Assembly: GCA_009783295.1 (NCBI GenBank)
Contig: WRHK01000010.1
Span: 17,793-81,792, forward strand
DNA from: Promicromonosporaceae bacterium
Lineage (GTDB): Bacteria; Actinomycetota; Actinomycetes; Actinomycetales; Cellulomonadaceae
DNA: 64,000 bases
Direction: 5' to 3'
Position numbers and translations under genes: made by a program. The first letter of the stretch is position 1, and every line of letters starts with the position of its first letter. Below, one piece after another: positions 41,708-51,803 of the stretch. A model generated the notes under the pieces. That model worked only from the letters and a program-made list of their open reading frames with translations. It did not search any database and had not been told where the DNA came from.

Positions 41708-43330
41708 TCAGCGCGGCTCGACCCCGGACCGGAGCAGGCCGAACACGTGCGCGTCGAGCAGCGCCTCCCACGACGCCTCGATGATGTTCGGGCCCACGCC
41801 GACGGTCGACCACGTCTGCTCGCCGTCGGTGGTGACCACCAGGACGCGCGTGATCGAGTCGGTGCCCTGCTCGCTCTCGAGGATGCGCACCTTGAAGTCC
41901 GTGAGCTCGAACCGGTCGATCTCCGGGTAGATGCGGGTCAGGGCCGTGCGCAGCGCCTGGTCGAGGGCGTTGACCGGGCCGTTGCCCTCCCCCGTGCTGA
42001 CGAACCGCTCGCCGCCCGCGCGCAGCTTCACCGTCGCCTCGGCGAGCGCGACCGCGTTGCGGCCCTGGCCGCTGCCCGGCGTCGTCTCGACGATGGTGCG
42101 CCACGACTCGACCTCGAAGTACGACGGGCGCTCGCCCGTGAGCTCCTCGCGGAGCATGAGCTCGAACGACGCGTCGGCGGCGTCGTACGTGTACCCGTCG
42201 GCCTCGGCGGCCTTGACGCGGTTGGTGACGCGCGACAGCAGCTCGGCCTGGCCCGTGAGGTCGAACCCGAGCTCGCGGCCCTTGAGCTCGACGGCGGCGC
42301 GGCCGGCCATGTCGGACACGAGCATGCGCATGTCGTTGCCGACCGTCTTCGGGTCGACGTGCTGGTACAGGTCCGGGTCCACCTTGATGGCTGCGGCGTG
42401 CAGGCCGCCCTTGTGGGCGAACGCGCTCGCGCCCACGTACGGCTGGCGCTGGAACGGCGTGATGTTGGTGATCTCGGCGATCGCGTGGGCGATGCGGGTG
42501 GCCTCGCGCAGGCCACCGTCGGCCAGCAGGTCCATGCCCAGCTTGAGCTCGAGGTTCGCGACGATGGCGATGAGGTCGGCGTTGCCCGTCCGCTCGCCGT
42601 AGCCGTTGACGCAGCCCTGCACGTGGCTCGCGCCGGCGTCGACGGCGGCCAGCGAGTTCGCGACCGCGCAGCCGGTGTCGTTGTGGGCGTGCATGCCCAG
42701 GCGGGGACCCTCGCCCAGCACGGCGCGCAGCGCGCCGACGACGTCGGTCACGCGGTCCGGCAGCATGCCACCGTTGGTGTCGCACAGGGTGACCACCTCG
42801 GCGCCGGCGTCGAAGGCGGCGAGCGCGGCGTCGGTGGAGAACTGCGGGTCGAACCGGAACCCGTCGAAGAAGTGCTCGGCGTCGAGCACGACGCGGCGGC
42901 CCTCGCCCACCAGGAACCGCACGGTGTCGGTGATCATCGCCAGGCCCTCGGCCCGCGTGGTCTTCAGGGCCCGCTCGACGTGCCGGATGTCCGACTTCGC
43001 CACGAGCGTCAGCACGGACGCCTCGGAGTCGAGCAGCGCTCGCACCTGCGGGTCCGCGTCGACGGCGACGCCCGCCTTGCGTGTGGAGCCGAACGCGGCG
43101 AGCACGGCGTTCTTGAACGTCAGCTCGGTGCGTGCGCGGCGGAAGAACTCGGTGTCCTTGGGGATGGCGCCCGGCCACCCGCCCTCGATGTAGCCGACAC
43201 CCAGCTGGTCGAGCAGCGGCGCGATCGCCAGCTTGTCCGCGACGGTGAGGTTCATGCCCTCCTGCTGGGCGCCGTCGCGCAGCGTCGTGTCGTACACGTC
43301 GAAGGTCACGTGGGGGTCCCTCTTCCTCAT
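41708..43330 (-). CDS. cimA: (R)-citramalate synthase
   Basis: A 540-aa DRE-TIM enzyme that condenses pyruvate and acetyl-CoA to citramalate, the threonine-independent entry to isoleucine. It shows DVYDTTLRDGAQQEGMNLTV (catalytic Arg/Asp), GYIEGGWPGAIPKD, CDTNGGMLPDR, LGMHAHNDTGCAVANSLAAV and GCVNGYGERTGNADL. Residues about 400-535 are the C-terminal LeuA-type regulatory domain (FKVRILESEQGTDSITRVLVVT), where isoleucine feedback normally acts. leuCD and leuB in this window supply the following steps. An attenuator-like leader precedes the gene. Confidence 0.94.
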   Translation of the reverse strand: MRKRDPHVTFDVYDTTLRDGAQQEGMNLTVADKLAIAPLLDQLGVGYIEGGWPGAIPKDTEFFRRARTELTFKNAVLAAFGSTRKAGVAVDADPQVRALLDSEASVLTLVAKSDIRHVERALKTTRAEGLAMITDTVRFLVGEGRRVVLDAEHFFDGFRFDPQFSTDAALAAFDAGAEVVTLCDTNGGMLPDRVTDVVGALRAVLGEGPRLGMHAHNDTGCAVANSLAAVDAGASHVQGCVNGYGERTGNADLIAIVANLELKLGMDLLADGGLREATRIAHAIAEITNITPFQRQPYVGASAFAHKGGLHAAAIKVDPDLYQHVDPKTVGNDMRMLVSDMAGRAAVELKGRELGFDLTGQAELLSRVTNRVKAAEADGYTYDAADASFELMLREELTGERPSYFEVESWRTIVETTPGSGQGRNAVALAEATVKLRAGGERFVSTGEGNGPVNALDQALRTALTRIYPEIDRFELTDFKVRILESEQGTDSITRVLVVTTDGEQTWSTVGVGPNIIEASWEALLDAHVFGLLRSGVEPR

Positions 43331-43353
43331 GCTGGTTCTGCTTGCTCCGCCAA

Positions 43354-43383
43354 CAAAAAAGACCTCCCGGGTACGGAAGGTCT
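43354..43383 (-). terminator. Intrinsic terminator in the cimA leader (attenuator)
   Basis: Minus strand: AGACCTTCC, seven-base loop, GGAGGTCT with one bulge, then TTTTTT. It ends 24 bases before the cimA ATG, so it must be bypassed to express the gene. Its right arm GGGAGGTC is also perfectly complementary to GACCTCCC at 43447-43440, giving an alternative antiterminator pairing. Confidence 0.75.
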
Positions 43384-43414
43384 GCGCGTCCGGCGTGGGT
43401 GGGGCCGGACGCGC
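43384..43414 (-). other. Stable hairpin in the middle of the cimA leader
   Basis: GCGCGTCCGGC / GCCGGACGCGC, a perfect 11-bp stem with nine-base loop, between the antiterminator strand and the terminator. Confidence 0.7.
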
Positions 43415-43445
43415 TAGCTAATGAAGGCGCGGGTGTGCTGGGAGG

Positions 43446-43478
43446 TCACCAGGCCATGGTGCCATACCGGATGATCAC
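43446..43478 (-). CDS. Candidate cimA leader peptide (10 codons)
   Basis: GTG-ATC-ATC-CGG-TAT-GGC-ACC-ATG-GCC-TGG-TGA. Two isoleucine codons directly follow the start, the amino acid made through CimA. Its stop codon overlaps the GACCTCCC antiterminator strand, so ribosome position could choose between the two structures. TACGCC seven bases upstream is an imperfect leaderless -10. No Shine-Dalgarno. Inferred from arrangement only. Confidence 0.45.
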   Translation of the reverse strand: MIIRYGTMAW

Positions 43479-43595
43479 GCCGGCAGGCGTATCGCCCACC
43501 GGAACCGGACAAAGGTCGCAGAAAGTCCACCCCGGCACGTGCATCTCACCGGGATCCGTGTTCAGGTGGAAGGACGAGCACGGGAGGAGCCCATC

Positions 43596-44234
43596 ATGAG
43601 CGACCCGAACCGACCGTACGAGAGCGCGCCGGAACCGGCCGGCGGCTACGAGGCACAGCCCGCCAGGCAGCCCGCGTACGAGCCCCAGCCGGCCACGCGG
43701 CCGGTGTACCAGGCCCAGCCCGCGGCACGGCCGGCGTACGAGGCCGAGCCCGCCGGCCAGCCCGCCTACGAGCCGCGGCCCGACGTCACCGAGACCGCAC
43801 CCACGCGGCCGGAGCGGCTCCAGCTCGACGTCGGCCGCTACTGGGGCGGTGCGCTCGCGACCGTGCTGGTCTGCGCGCTGATCGGCCTGGTGGCGTGGTT
43901 CGTCGTGGACCGCGTGGCGAGCGAGGACCTGCGCAACCCGCCGTTCGGCGGCTCCGCGGCGGCGTCGTGGGCGGTCGCCGGGGCGATCTTCGCGCTGCTC
44001 GCGGCGATCCTGCTGAACCTGCTGGTCGTCGCGACGCCGCGACCGGCGTCGTTCTTCGGCTGGATCGTGGCGATGGCCACCATCATCCTGGCGGCCATCC
44101 CGTTCACGGGCCGCAGCATCGACCTCAGCGCGGTGCTGACCGCGATCGTGTGGGTGGTGCTGGGCGCGGCGGTCTGGTCGCTGCTGACAGGCGTGCTGTC
44201 CAGGACCGTCGTCCGCCGCGCCCGCACCGTGTGA
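43596..44234 (+). CDS. Membrane protein with Pro/Tyr-rich repeat N-terminus (DUF6069-like)
   Basis: A 212-aa protein with no assigned function. Residues 1-75 are a low-complexity cytoplasmic-type tail with a roughly 12-residue repeat (QPAYEPQPATRP, VYQAQPAARP, AYEAEPAGQP, AYEPRPDV). Four membrane helices follow (GALATVLVCALIGLVAWFV, AASWAVAGAIFALLAAILLNLLVVA, FFGWIVAMATIILAAIPF, LTAIVWVVLGAAVWSLLTGVL). This resembles the actinobacterial DUF6069 layout. GGGAGGAG precedes the ATG. It is divergent from cimA and convergent with ilvE. Confidence 0.8.
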   Translation: MSDPNRPYESAPEPAGGYEAQPARQPAYEPQPATRPVYQAQPAARPAYEAEPAGQPAYEPRPDVTETAPTRPERLQLDVGRYWGGALATVLVCALIGLVAWFVVDRVASEDLRNPPFGGSAAASWAVAGAIFALLAAILLNLLVVATPRPASFFGWIVAMATIILAAIPFTGRSIDLSAVLTAIVWVVLGAAVWSLLTGVLSRTVVRRARTV

Positions 44235-44249
44235 ACATCCGGCGGCGCC

Positions 44250-45383
44250 TCAGGCGAGCCGGCGAAGCCACCCGTGACGGTCGGGGAGCCGGCCGTACTG
44301 GATGTCCGTGAGCTCCTCGCGGATGGCCATCGTCAGCTCGCCGGGGGCGCCGCCGCCGATCTGGGAGTCGAAGGTCTCTCCCGCGAGCCGGCCCACGGGC
44401 GTGACCACGGCGGCCGTGCCGCAGGCGAACATCTCGACGATGCGGCCGGTGCGCAGGCCCTCGACGACCTCGGCCAGCGGGATGCGGCGCTCGACCACCT
44501 CGCGGCCGCGGTCGGCGGCCAGGCGCAGGATCGAGGAGCGCGTCACGCCCTCGAGGATCGACCCGGTGAGCTCGGGGGTGTGGACGGAGCCGTCGTCCAT
44601 GACGAAGAAGACGTTCATGCCGCCGAGCTCGTCGATGTAGGTGTTCGACCCGCCGTCCAGGAAGCACACCTGGTCGAACCCCTTCGCCGCGGCCTCCTCC
44701 TGCGGGAGCAGGCTCGCGGCGTAGTTGCCGCCGCACTTGGCGGCGCCGGTGCCGCCGGGGCCCGCCCGGTGGAACTCGGCGTCGACCCAGATCGACACGG
44801 GCTTCACGCCGCCGGAGAAGTACGCGCCGGCGGGCGAGGCGATGACGAGGAACTCGACCTGGTCGGACGGCCGCACCCCGAGGAACGGCTCCGACGCGAA
44901 CGTGAACGGCCGCAGGTACAGGCTCGAGTCGGGCGCCTTCGGCACCCACGCCAGGTCGGTGCGCACCAGCGCCGCGCACGCGGCGATGAAGTCGTCGACC
45001 GGCAGCGCGGGCAGGGCGAGGCGGTGGGCGGAGCGCGCCATGCGCGCCGCGTTCTCCTCCGGGCGGAACGTCCAGACGGAGCCGTCGGCGTGCCGGTAGG
45101 CCTTCATGCCCTCGAAGATCTCCTGCCCGTAGTGCAGGACGGCCGTGGCCGGGTCGAGCTGGAGCGGCCCGTACTTCTCGACGCGCCGGTGCACCCAGCC
45201 CTCGTCGCGACGCCACGAGATGCGTGCCATGTGGTCGGTGAACACCGTGCCGAACTTCGGGCTCTCGAGCTTGGTCGCCCGCTCGGCGTCCGAGGTGGGG
45301 GTGTCCGTCGGGGTGACCGCGAAGAGCTCGACGATCTCCTCGATGTCCTGCGACAGGATGGTCTGGTCAGTGGTGCTCGACAT
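44250..45383 (-). CDS. ilvE: Branched-chain amino acid aminotransferase
   Basis: A 377-aa class IV PLP transaminase, the last step of Ile, Val and Leu synthesis. YGQEIFEGMKAYRHADGSVWTFRPEENAARM is the usual start of the fold. The PLP lysine is in GTGAAKCGGNYAASL. CFLDGGSNTYIDELGGMNVFFV and EMFACGTAAVVTPVG complete the signature. ATG 45383 gives the normal length; the ORF-track version continues into leuB sequence. It lies downstream of leuB, separated by a hairpin. Confidence 0.95.
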   Translation of the reverse strand: MSSTTDQTILSQDIEEIVELFAVTPTDTPTSDAERATKLESPKFGTVFTDHMARISWRRDEGWVHRRVEKYGPLQLDPATAVLHYGQEIFEGMKAYRHADGSVWTFRPEENAARMARSAHRLALPALPVDDFIAACAALVRTDLAWVPKAPDSSLYLRPFTFASEPFLGVRPSDQVEFLVIASPAGAYFSGGVKPVSIWVDAEFHRAGPGGTGAAKCGGNYAASLLPQEEAAAKGFDQVCFLDGGSNTYIDELGGMNVFFVMDDGSVHTPELTGSILEGVTRSSILRLAADRGREVVERRIPLAEVVEGLRTGRIVEMFACGTAAVVTPVGRLAGETFDSQIGGGAPGELTMAIREELTDIQYGRLPDRHGWLRRLA

Positions 45384-45464
45384 CTTCGGTCCCGGCCTTT
45401 CCGTGTGAACTTTCGTAGTGTTCCACGCCTGCCGCGACCGTGCGGGCAGACGGGGGAAACGGCG

Positions 45465-45496
45465 ACGGGGCCCCCGCCTGTCGGCGAGGACCCCGT
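45465..45496 (-). terminator. Hairpin after leuB
   Basis: ACGGGGTCC pairs with GGGCCCCGT (one G-U) with a small inner stem, 21 bases after the leuB stop and about 80 bases before ilvE. It suggests that leuB and ilvE are partly separate units. Confidence 0.5.
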
Positions 45497-45517
45497 GGCG
45501 GAGGTGGCGCTGTGTGC

Positions 45518-46561
45518 TCAGCCGCGCACGCGCGCGGCGAGGTCGGCGCCGACCTCCGCCGTCGTGCGTACGACGCTGCCCCGCTCGGCGAGGTCCGCCG
45601 CGACGGCGGCCTCGACGCGGCGCGACTCCTCGGTGAGGCCGAGGTGGTCGAGCATCATGCTCACGCTGAGCACGGTCGCGGTGGGGTCGGCCTTGCCCTG
45701 GCCGGCGATGTCGGGGGCCGAGCCGTGGATGGGCTCGAACATCGACGGGTACGTGCCGTCCGGGTTGATGTTGGCGGAGCCGGCGAGGCCCATGCCGCCC
45801 GTGATCGCGGCGGCCTCGTCGGTGATGATGTCGCCGAACAGGTTGTCGGTGACGATGACGTCGAAGCGCGACGGCTTGGTGACCAGGAAGATCGTGGCCG
45901 CGTCGACGTGCAGGTAGTCGGTGGTGACCTCGGGGAACTCGGCGTTCACGGCCTCGACCGTGCGGCGCCACAGGTGGCCGGCGTTCACGAGCACGTTGTG
46001 CTTGTGCACCAGCGTGAGGTGCTTGCGGTCGCGCTTGGCGGCCTTCTCGAACGCGTAGCGCACCAGGCGCTCGACGCCGAACGCGGTGTTGAGCGACACC
46101 TCGGTGGCGACCTCGTGGGGCGTGCCGGTGCGGATCGAGCCGCCGTTGCCCGTGTACGGGCCCTCGGTGCCCTCGCGCACGACGACGAAGTCGACGTCGC
46201 CCGGGTTCGCGAGGGGTGAGGTGACGCCCTGGTACAGCTTGTTGGGGCGCAGGTTCACGTAGTGGTCCAGCGCGAAGCGCAGCTTGAGCAGCAGGCCGCG
46301 CTCGAGCACGCCGGACGGGACGGTGGGGTCGCCGATCGCGCCGAGCAGGATGGCGTCGTGGCCCTTGATGGCCTCGAGAGTCTCGTCGGTGAGGGTCTCG
46401 CCCGTGGCGTGCCAGCGGCGCGCGCCCAGGTCGAACTCGGTGGTGCCGACCTTCGCGTCCGAGCCGGCCAGCGCCGCCTCCAGGACCAGGAGGCCCTGCT
46501 CGACGACCTCGGTGCCGATGCCGTCACCCGCGACCACTGCCAGCTCGATGTTGCGCGTCAT
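45518..46561 (-). CDS. leuB: 3-isopropylmalate dehydrogenase
   Basis: A 347-aa NAD-dependent beta-decarboxylating dehydrogenase for leucine and for the citramalate route to 2-oxobutyrate. It has [38 protein letters not shown] (substrate arginines), [15 protein letters not shown] and the metal-binding [36 protein letters not shown], then [24 protein letters not shown]. The ATG follows TAGTCT by six bases (leaderless type). It is divergent from an orphan cyclase-fold gene. Confidence 0.96.
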   Translation of the reverse strand: MTRNIELAVVAGDGIGTEVVEQGLLVLEAALAGSDAKVGTTEFDLGARRWHATGETLTDETLEAIKGHDAILLGAIGDPTVPSGVLERGLLLKLRFALDHYVNLRPNKLYQGVTSPLANPGDVDFVVVREGTEGPYTGNGGSIRTGTPHEVATEVSLNTAFGVERLVRYAFEKAAKRDRKHLTLVHKHNVLVNAGHLWRRTVEAVNAEFPEVTTDYLHVDAATIFLVTKPSRFDVIVTDNLFGDIITDEAAAITGGMGLAGSANINPDGTYPSMFEPIHGSAPDIAGQGKADPTATVLSVSMMLDHLGLTEESRRVEAAVAADLAERGSVVRTTAEVGADLAARVRG

Positions 46562-46567
46562 GGCCCG

Positions 46568-46573
46568 AGACTA
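46568..46573 (-). promoter_or_regulatory. Leaderless-type -10 box of leuB
   Basis: TAGTCT, CGGGCC, then ATG. Confidence 0.55.
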
Positions 46574-46660
46574 CGCCGGATGCGTCACGATGCGGGACGC
46601 GTGTCTCGCAGGCTGGACCCCGCCGGCGCCGTTCGTCGCGCGCCGGCGCGCGGCCGTACC

Positions 46661-46666
46661 TAGCGT
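46661..46666 (+). promoter_or_regulatory. Leaderless-type -10 box of the 46673 gene
   Basis: TAGCGT, GAGCCC, then ATG 46673. Confidence 0.6.
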
Positions 46667-46672
46667 GAGCCC

Positions 46673-47683
46673 ATGCCCGACGACGCCGCCGCCGCGGAGC
46701 TCACCGACGCCCTCGCGGACTGGCTCCTCGACTCCGACCCGGCGCTGCGCTGGCAGGTCGAGCGCGACCTGCTCGGCGAGCCGGACGCCGTCTGGCAGGC
46801 CACCCGCGCCCGCGTCGCGACCGACGGCGTCGGCGCCCGGCTCCTGGCGCTCCAGGACCCGGACGGGCAGTGGGCCGGCGGCGCGTTCTTCCCCAAGGAC
46901 TTCGACTTCCACGGGCCGGAGGCCGGCCCCGGTGCGGGGCAGCCGTGGACGGCCACCACGTGGTCGCTCGCCAGCCTGCGGGAGTGGGGACTCGACGCCG
47001 CGGCGCTGGCAGGCACCGCCGAGCGGCTTGCCGCGAGCTGCACGTGGGAGTACGACGACCTGCCGTACTGGGACGGGGAGGTCGACTGCTGCATCAACGC
47101 CTTCACCCTCGCCAACGGCGTCTGGCTCGGCGCCGACGTCGCGGGCATCGCTGACTGGTTCGTCGAGCACGCCCAGGCCGAGGGCGGCTGGAACTGCGGG
47201 TGGGTCGAGGGCTCCGTGCGGTCCTCCGTCGTCTCCACCCTCAACTCGGTGCGGGGACTCCTCGCGTGGGAGCAGGCGACGGGCGGCTCCGACGCCGTGC
47301 GGGCGGCGCGCCACGCGGGTGAGGAGTACCTGCTCGAGCGCCGCCTGCTGCACCGGCTCACGACGGGTGAGCCGATCCTGCCGGACGCGCTGCACGTCGC
47401 GTACCCGTTCCGTGGTACCTACTCGGCCCTGAAGGCCACCGACCATTTCCGCGCGGCGGCCCTGCACGACGGGGTCGCGCCCGACCCGCGGCTGGCGGAG
47501 GCGATCGAGGCCGTGCGCGCCCGGCGGCGGCCGGACGGCACCTGGGTGCAGGAGCGACGTCACCCCGGCCGCGTGTGGTTCGAGGTCGACGTCGAGCCGG
47601 GCGAGCCGTCGCGGTGGCTCACGTTCCACGCCACCCGCGTGCTCCGGTGGTGGGACGCCGCGCGGGGCGCCGTCGTCGGCTAG
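46673..47683 (+). CDS. Squalene-cyclase-like alpha/alpha-barrel protein
   Basis: A 336-aa soluble protein resembling one half of the terpenoid cyclase/prenyltransferase toroid fold. Repeats of the QW type are recognisable (LLALQDPDGQWAGG, HAQAEGGWNCGWVEGSVRSSVVSTLNSVRGLLAWE, ARRRPDGTWVQERRHPGR). No DxDD cyclase motif is visible, so classical squalene cyclisation is unlikely. It contains paired cysteines in VDCCINAF. No terpenoid gene is nearby. The role is unknown; it is convergent with the ASCH gene. Confidence 0.75.
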   Translation: MPDDAAAAELTDALADWLLDSDPALRWQVERDLLGEPDAVWQATRARVATDGVGARLLALQDPDGQWAGGAFFPKDFDFHGPEAGPGAGQPWTATTWSLASLREWGLDAAALAGTAERLAASCTWEYDDLPYWDGEVDCCINAFTLANGVWLGADVAGIADWFVEHAQAEGGWNCGWVEGSVRSSVVSTLNSVRGLLAWEQATGGSDAVRAARHAGEEYLLERRLLHRLTTGEPILPDALHVAYPFRGTYSALKATDHFRAAALHDGVAPDPRLAEAIEAVRARRRPDGTWVQERRHPGRVWFEVDVEPGEPSRWLTFHATRVLRWWDAARGAVVG

Positions 47684-47686
47684 CGG

Positions 47687-48250
47687 TCAGAACATGCGCG
47701 GCGGCCTCGGGTAGAGCAGCTCGAACCGCTCGCACACGACCTCCATGCCGCGCGCGAACTCGTGCCCGACCTGCGGCAGCGTGCGGCGCCAGTAGGCCTC
47801 GTGCGCGGCACGCCACTCCTCGAGCGACCGGTTGCCCTCCCCCTCGAGGAAGGCGTGCTCCTCGCTCACGTCGTCGAACGCGACACGCGCGACCGCCGTC
47901 GTGCGGATGAGCGCGCGCGGCTCGCCCCGCCCGTCGAGGATCACCGCAAGGTCGCCCTTCGTGGGCAGCGGCTCGTCCTGCGCCTGGTACTCCCACACGG
48001 CGCCCGCGGTGGCGGTCTTGACCCCGCCGAGCACCAGCGCGAGCAGCTCGTCGGCCAGCTCCGGCGTGTCGCCGAACGACCACGCGGGCGGCGGCACGGT
48101 CTCCGTCCACCCCACCCCGACGACGGCGCCGGCACGCGCCATGCCCGCCCGCGCCCGGGCCAGCTCCCAGAACTGCTGGATCCGCCGTGCCTGCTCGACG
48201 TCGTCGGCGGGCGGCTCGGCGGCGTCGGGTGCGAAAAGGTCGTCGTCCAC
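47687..48250 (-). CDS. ASCH-domain protein
   Basis: A 187-aa RNA-binding-like protein. The N-terminal 65 residues hold an acidic stretch and RIQQFWELARARAGM. The ASCH beta-barrel covers residues about 75-187 (FGDTPELADELLALVLGGVKTATAG, PTKGDLAVILDGRGEPRALIRTTAVARVAFDDVSEEHAFLEGEGNRSLEEWRAAHEAYW). It is typical of YqfB/ASCH amidohydrolase-like or RNA-binding proteins. GTG 48250 was selected; the ORF-track start runs back through the ilvC terminator. Function is not known in detail. Confidence 0.82.
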   Translation of the reverse strand: MDDDLFAPDAAEPPADDVEQARRIQQFWELARARAGMARAGAVVGVGWTETVPPPAWSFGDTPELADELLALVLGGVKTATAGAVWEYQAQDEPLPTKGDLAVILDGRGEPRALIRTTAVARVAFDDVSEEHAFLEGEGNRSLEEWRAAHEAYWRRTLPQVGHEFARGMEVVCERFELLYPRPPRMF

Positions 48251-48273
48251 GCACCCATCCAACCAACAATCCC

Positions 48274-48337
48274 CGTCGCAGGGAGGACGTCGGCCCGGTC
48301 CCGCGGACGGGACCGGGCCGACGTCGTCCCTGCGACG
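48274..48337 (-). terminator. Very long hairpin terminator after ilvC
   Basis: A 30-bp stem with a single mismatch and loop CGGA: CGTCGCAGGGA-N-GACGTCGGCCCGGTCCCG against its complement. It begins nine bases after the ilvC stop and ends before the ASCH start. No T-tract. Confidence 0.85.
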
Positions 48338-48345
48338 GAGCGGGG

Positions 48346-49380
<1,035 letters not shown>

Positions 49381-49398
49381 CTAAAGCGTAGGTCGGTA

Positions 49399-49923
49399 CT
49401 AGGCGGAGGTCCGGACGCGCTCGAGCGCCCGGTCGGTGATGGACCGCGACCCGCGCCCGATGGCGATGGTCCCGGACTTGACGATCTCGCGGATGCCGTA
49501 GGGCTCGAGCGCGCTGACCAGCGCGTTGAGCTTGGCGTCGGTGCCGATGGCCTCGACCACGACGGTGTCGGTCACGACGTCGACGACGTGGGCGCGGAAC
49601 AGGTTGACGACCTCGATCACGCCGGACCGGGTCTCCTTGTCCGCGCGGACCTTGACCAGCAGCAGCTGGCGGCCCACGGACGCCTCGTGGTCGAGCTCGA
49701 CGATCTTGATCACGTGCACCAGCTTGTTGAGCTGCTTGGTGACCTGCTCGAGCGGCAGCTCGTCGACGTCGACCACGACGGTGATGCGCGAGATCTCCTC
49801 GTGCTCCGTGGGCCCGACGGCGAGCGAGTGGATGTTGAACGCGCGGCGGGCGAACAGGCCCGCGACGCGCGTGAGCACGCCGGGCTTGTTCTCGACCAGC
49901 ACGGACAGGGTGTGGCGGGTCAT
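49399..49923 (-). CDS. ilvN: Acetolactate synthase regulatory (small) subunit
   Basis: A 174-aa subunit giving feedback inhibition of acetolactate synthase. The N-terminal ACT domain is HTLSVLVENKPGVLTRVAGLFARRAFNIHSLAVGPTEHEEISRITVVVD, followed by LNKLVHVIKIVELD and a C-terminal ALS_ss domain (RSGVIEVVNLFRAHVVDVVTDTVVVEAIG). ATG 49923 lies five bases after the ilvB stop; the ORF track wrongly extends it into ilvB. It is co-transcribed with ilvB and ilvC. Confidence 0.96.
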   Translation of the reverse strand: MTRHTLSVLVENKPGVLTRVAGLFARRAFNIHSLAVGPTEHEEISRITVVVDVDELPLEQVTKQLNKLVHVIKIVELDHEASVGRQLLLVKVRADKETRSGVIEVVNLFRAHVVDVVTDTVVVEAIGTDAKLNALVSALEPYGIREIVKSGTIAIGRGSRSITDRALERVRTSA

Positions 49924-49928
49924 CGTGC

Positions 49929-51767
49929 TCAGTCCTCTCGGTCCCACGACGGCGAGATGCCGCGCGCGTACTGGATCTCGTCGTTGCTCACGCCCGCGGC
50001 CACCATGGGCCACACGAGCGCGTCGCGCGAGACGGTGAAGTCGACGACGACGGGGCGGTCGTCGATCTCGTTGGCCCGCTTGATGGCGTCGTCGACCTCG
50101 GCCGGCGACTCGACGCGGATGCCCACCGCGTCGTACGCCTCGGCGAGCTTGACGAAGTCGGGCACCCTGCGCGTGCCGTGGCCCGTGTGCAGGTCGGTGT
50201 TGGAGTAGCGCTGGTCGTAGAACAGCGTCTGCCACTGCCGCACCATGCCGAGCGAGCTGTTGTTGATCAGCGCCACCTTGATGGGGATGTCGTTGATCGA
50301 GCAGGTGGCCAGCTCCTGGTTGGTCATCTGGAAGCAGCCGTCGCCGTCGATCGCCCAGACGTTGGCGTCGGGGCGGCCCACCTTGGCGCCCATGGCGGCG
50401 GGGACCGCGTAGCCCATGGTGCCGAGGCCGCCGGAGTTGATCCAGGTGCGCGGGTGCTCGTAGGTGATGAACTGCGAGGCCCACATCTGGTGCTGGCCCA
50501 CGCCGGCCACGATCACGGCGTCGGGGCCGTTGATCTCGCCGACGCGCTGGATCACGTGCTGCGGCGAGAGCAGGCCGTCGTCCGTGGGCGTGTAGCCGAG
50601 CGGGTAGGCGGCGCGCCACTCGTCGATCTGGTGCCACCAGCCGGCCAGGTCGGGCAGGCCGGAACGCTCGTGCTCGGCCTGCAGCGCCGGCACCAGGTCG
50701 GCGAAGACCTCTCGCAGGTCGCCCACGATCGGCACGTCCGCGGTGCGGTTCTTGCCGATCTCGGCCGGGTCGATGTCGGCGTGCACGACGGCGGCGTGCG
50801 GGGCGAAGCTCGAGAGCAGGCCCGTGACGCGGTCGTCGAACCGGGCGCCGAGGGCCACGATCAGGTCGGCCTTCTGCAGCGCGGCGACGGCAGGCACGGT
50901 GCCGTGCATTCCGGGCATGCCCAGGTGCTGCGGGTGCGTGTCGGGCACGGCTCCGCGGGCCATGAGCGTCGTGACGACGGGGGCGCCGGAGACGTCGACG
51001 AGCTTGCGCAGGCCGTCCCACGCCTGCGCGCGGATCACGCCGCCGCCGACGTAGAGCACGGGCCGGCGCGCCGTCGCGAGCAGCCGCGCGGCCTCGCGCA
51101 CCTGCTTGGCGTGCGGCTTGGTCACCGGGTGGTAGCCCGGCAGGCGCGTGTCGGTGGGCCACGTGAAGCGGGTCTGGCCCTGCAGCGCCGACTTGGCGAT
51201 GTCCACGAGCACGGGGCCGGGGCGGCCGGTCGAGGCGATGTGGAACGCCTCGGCGATGGTGCGCGGGATGTCGTCCGGGTTCGTCACCAGGTACGAGTGC
51301 TTGGTGACCGGCATCGTGATGCCCACGATGTCGGCCTCCTGGAAGGCGTCCGTGCCGATCATCGACGCGCCGACCTGACCGGTGATCGCGACCATCGGGA
51401 TCGAGTCCATGTTGGCGTCGGCCAGGGGCGTCACCAGGTTGGTGGCACCGGGGCCCGACGTCGCCATCGTGACGCCCACGCGGCCCGTGGCGTGCGCGTA
51501 GCCGGACGCGGCGTGGCCGCCGCCCTGCTCGTGGCGCACCAGGATGTGGCGCAGGCGGGTGGAGTCGAGCAGCGGGTCGTACAGCGGGAGGATGGCGCCG
51601 CCGGGGAGGCCGAAGATGACGTCCGCACCGACCTCCTCGAGCGAGCGGACGACTGACTGCGCGCCAGTCATCGCCTCGCCGGCCGCGGTCGAAGCCGCCT
51701 GCGTGCCGGGGAGGACGACGGAGCTGCGCGCGGCGACCTGTGCGGGACTGGGGGTCGGCGTAGCCAT
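49929..51767 (-). CDS. ilvB: Acetolactate synthase catalytic (large) subunit
   Basis: A 612-aa ThDP enzyme, the first common step to valine and isoleucine. It shows [42 protein letters not shown] (catalytic Glu), [17 protein letters not shown] and VDIAKSALQ, then [38 protein letters not shown], the ThDP/Mg motif. The first 30 residues are an extra Ala/Ser-rich leader. A leader peptide and attenuator lie upstream, so the operon is expected to respond to branched-chain aminoacyl-tRNA levels. Confidence 0.97.
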   Translation of the reverse strand: MATPTPSPAQVAARSSVVLPGTQAASTAAGEAMTGAQSVVRSLEEVGADVIFGLPGGAILPLYDPLLDSTRLRHILVRHEQGGGHAASGYAHATGRVGVTMATSGPGATNLVTPLADANMDSIPMVAITGQVGASMIGTDAFQEADIVGITMPVTKHSYLVTNPDDIPRTIAEAFHIASTGRPGPVLVDIAKSALQGQTRFTWPTDTRLPGYHPVTKPHAKQVREAARLLATARRPVLYVGGGVIRAQAWDGLRKLVDVSGAPVVTTLMARGAVPDTHPQHLGMPGMHGTVPAVAALQKADLIVALGARFDDRVTGLLSSFAPHAAVVHADIDPAEIGKNRTADVPIVGDLREVFADLVPALQAEHERSGLPDLAGWWHQIDEWRAAYPLGYTPTDDGLLSPQHVIQRVGEINGPDAVIVAGVGQHQMWASQFITYEHPRTWINSGGLGTMGYAVPAAMGAKVGRPDANVWAIDGDGCFQMTNQELATCSINDIPIKVALINNSSLGMVRQWQTLFYDQRYSNTDLHTGHGTRRVPDFVKLAEAYDAVGIRVESPAEVDDAIKRANEIDDRPVVVDFTVSRDALVWPMVAAGVSNDEIQYARGISPSWDRED

Positions 51768-51803
51768 CGGTGTCTCCTGCCGTTCAGTGGGACTCGGGGC
51801 AAT

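Noticed and set aside
43354-43480. T-box riboswitch before cimA
   Set aside because: No T-box sequence or specifier-loop architecture is visible; the layout fits a peptide-type attenuator better.
43600-43800. Short DNA repeats in the 43596 gene (GGCNCGGCCNGCGTACGAG-like units) as a CRISPR or minisatellite
   Set aside because: The repeats are in frame and encode a Pro/Ala/Tyr-rich protein repeat; they have no spacer-repeat structure.
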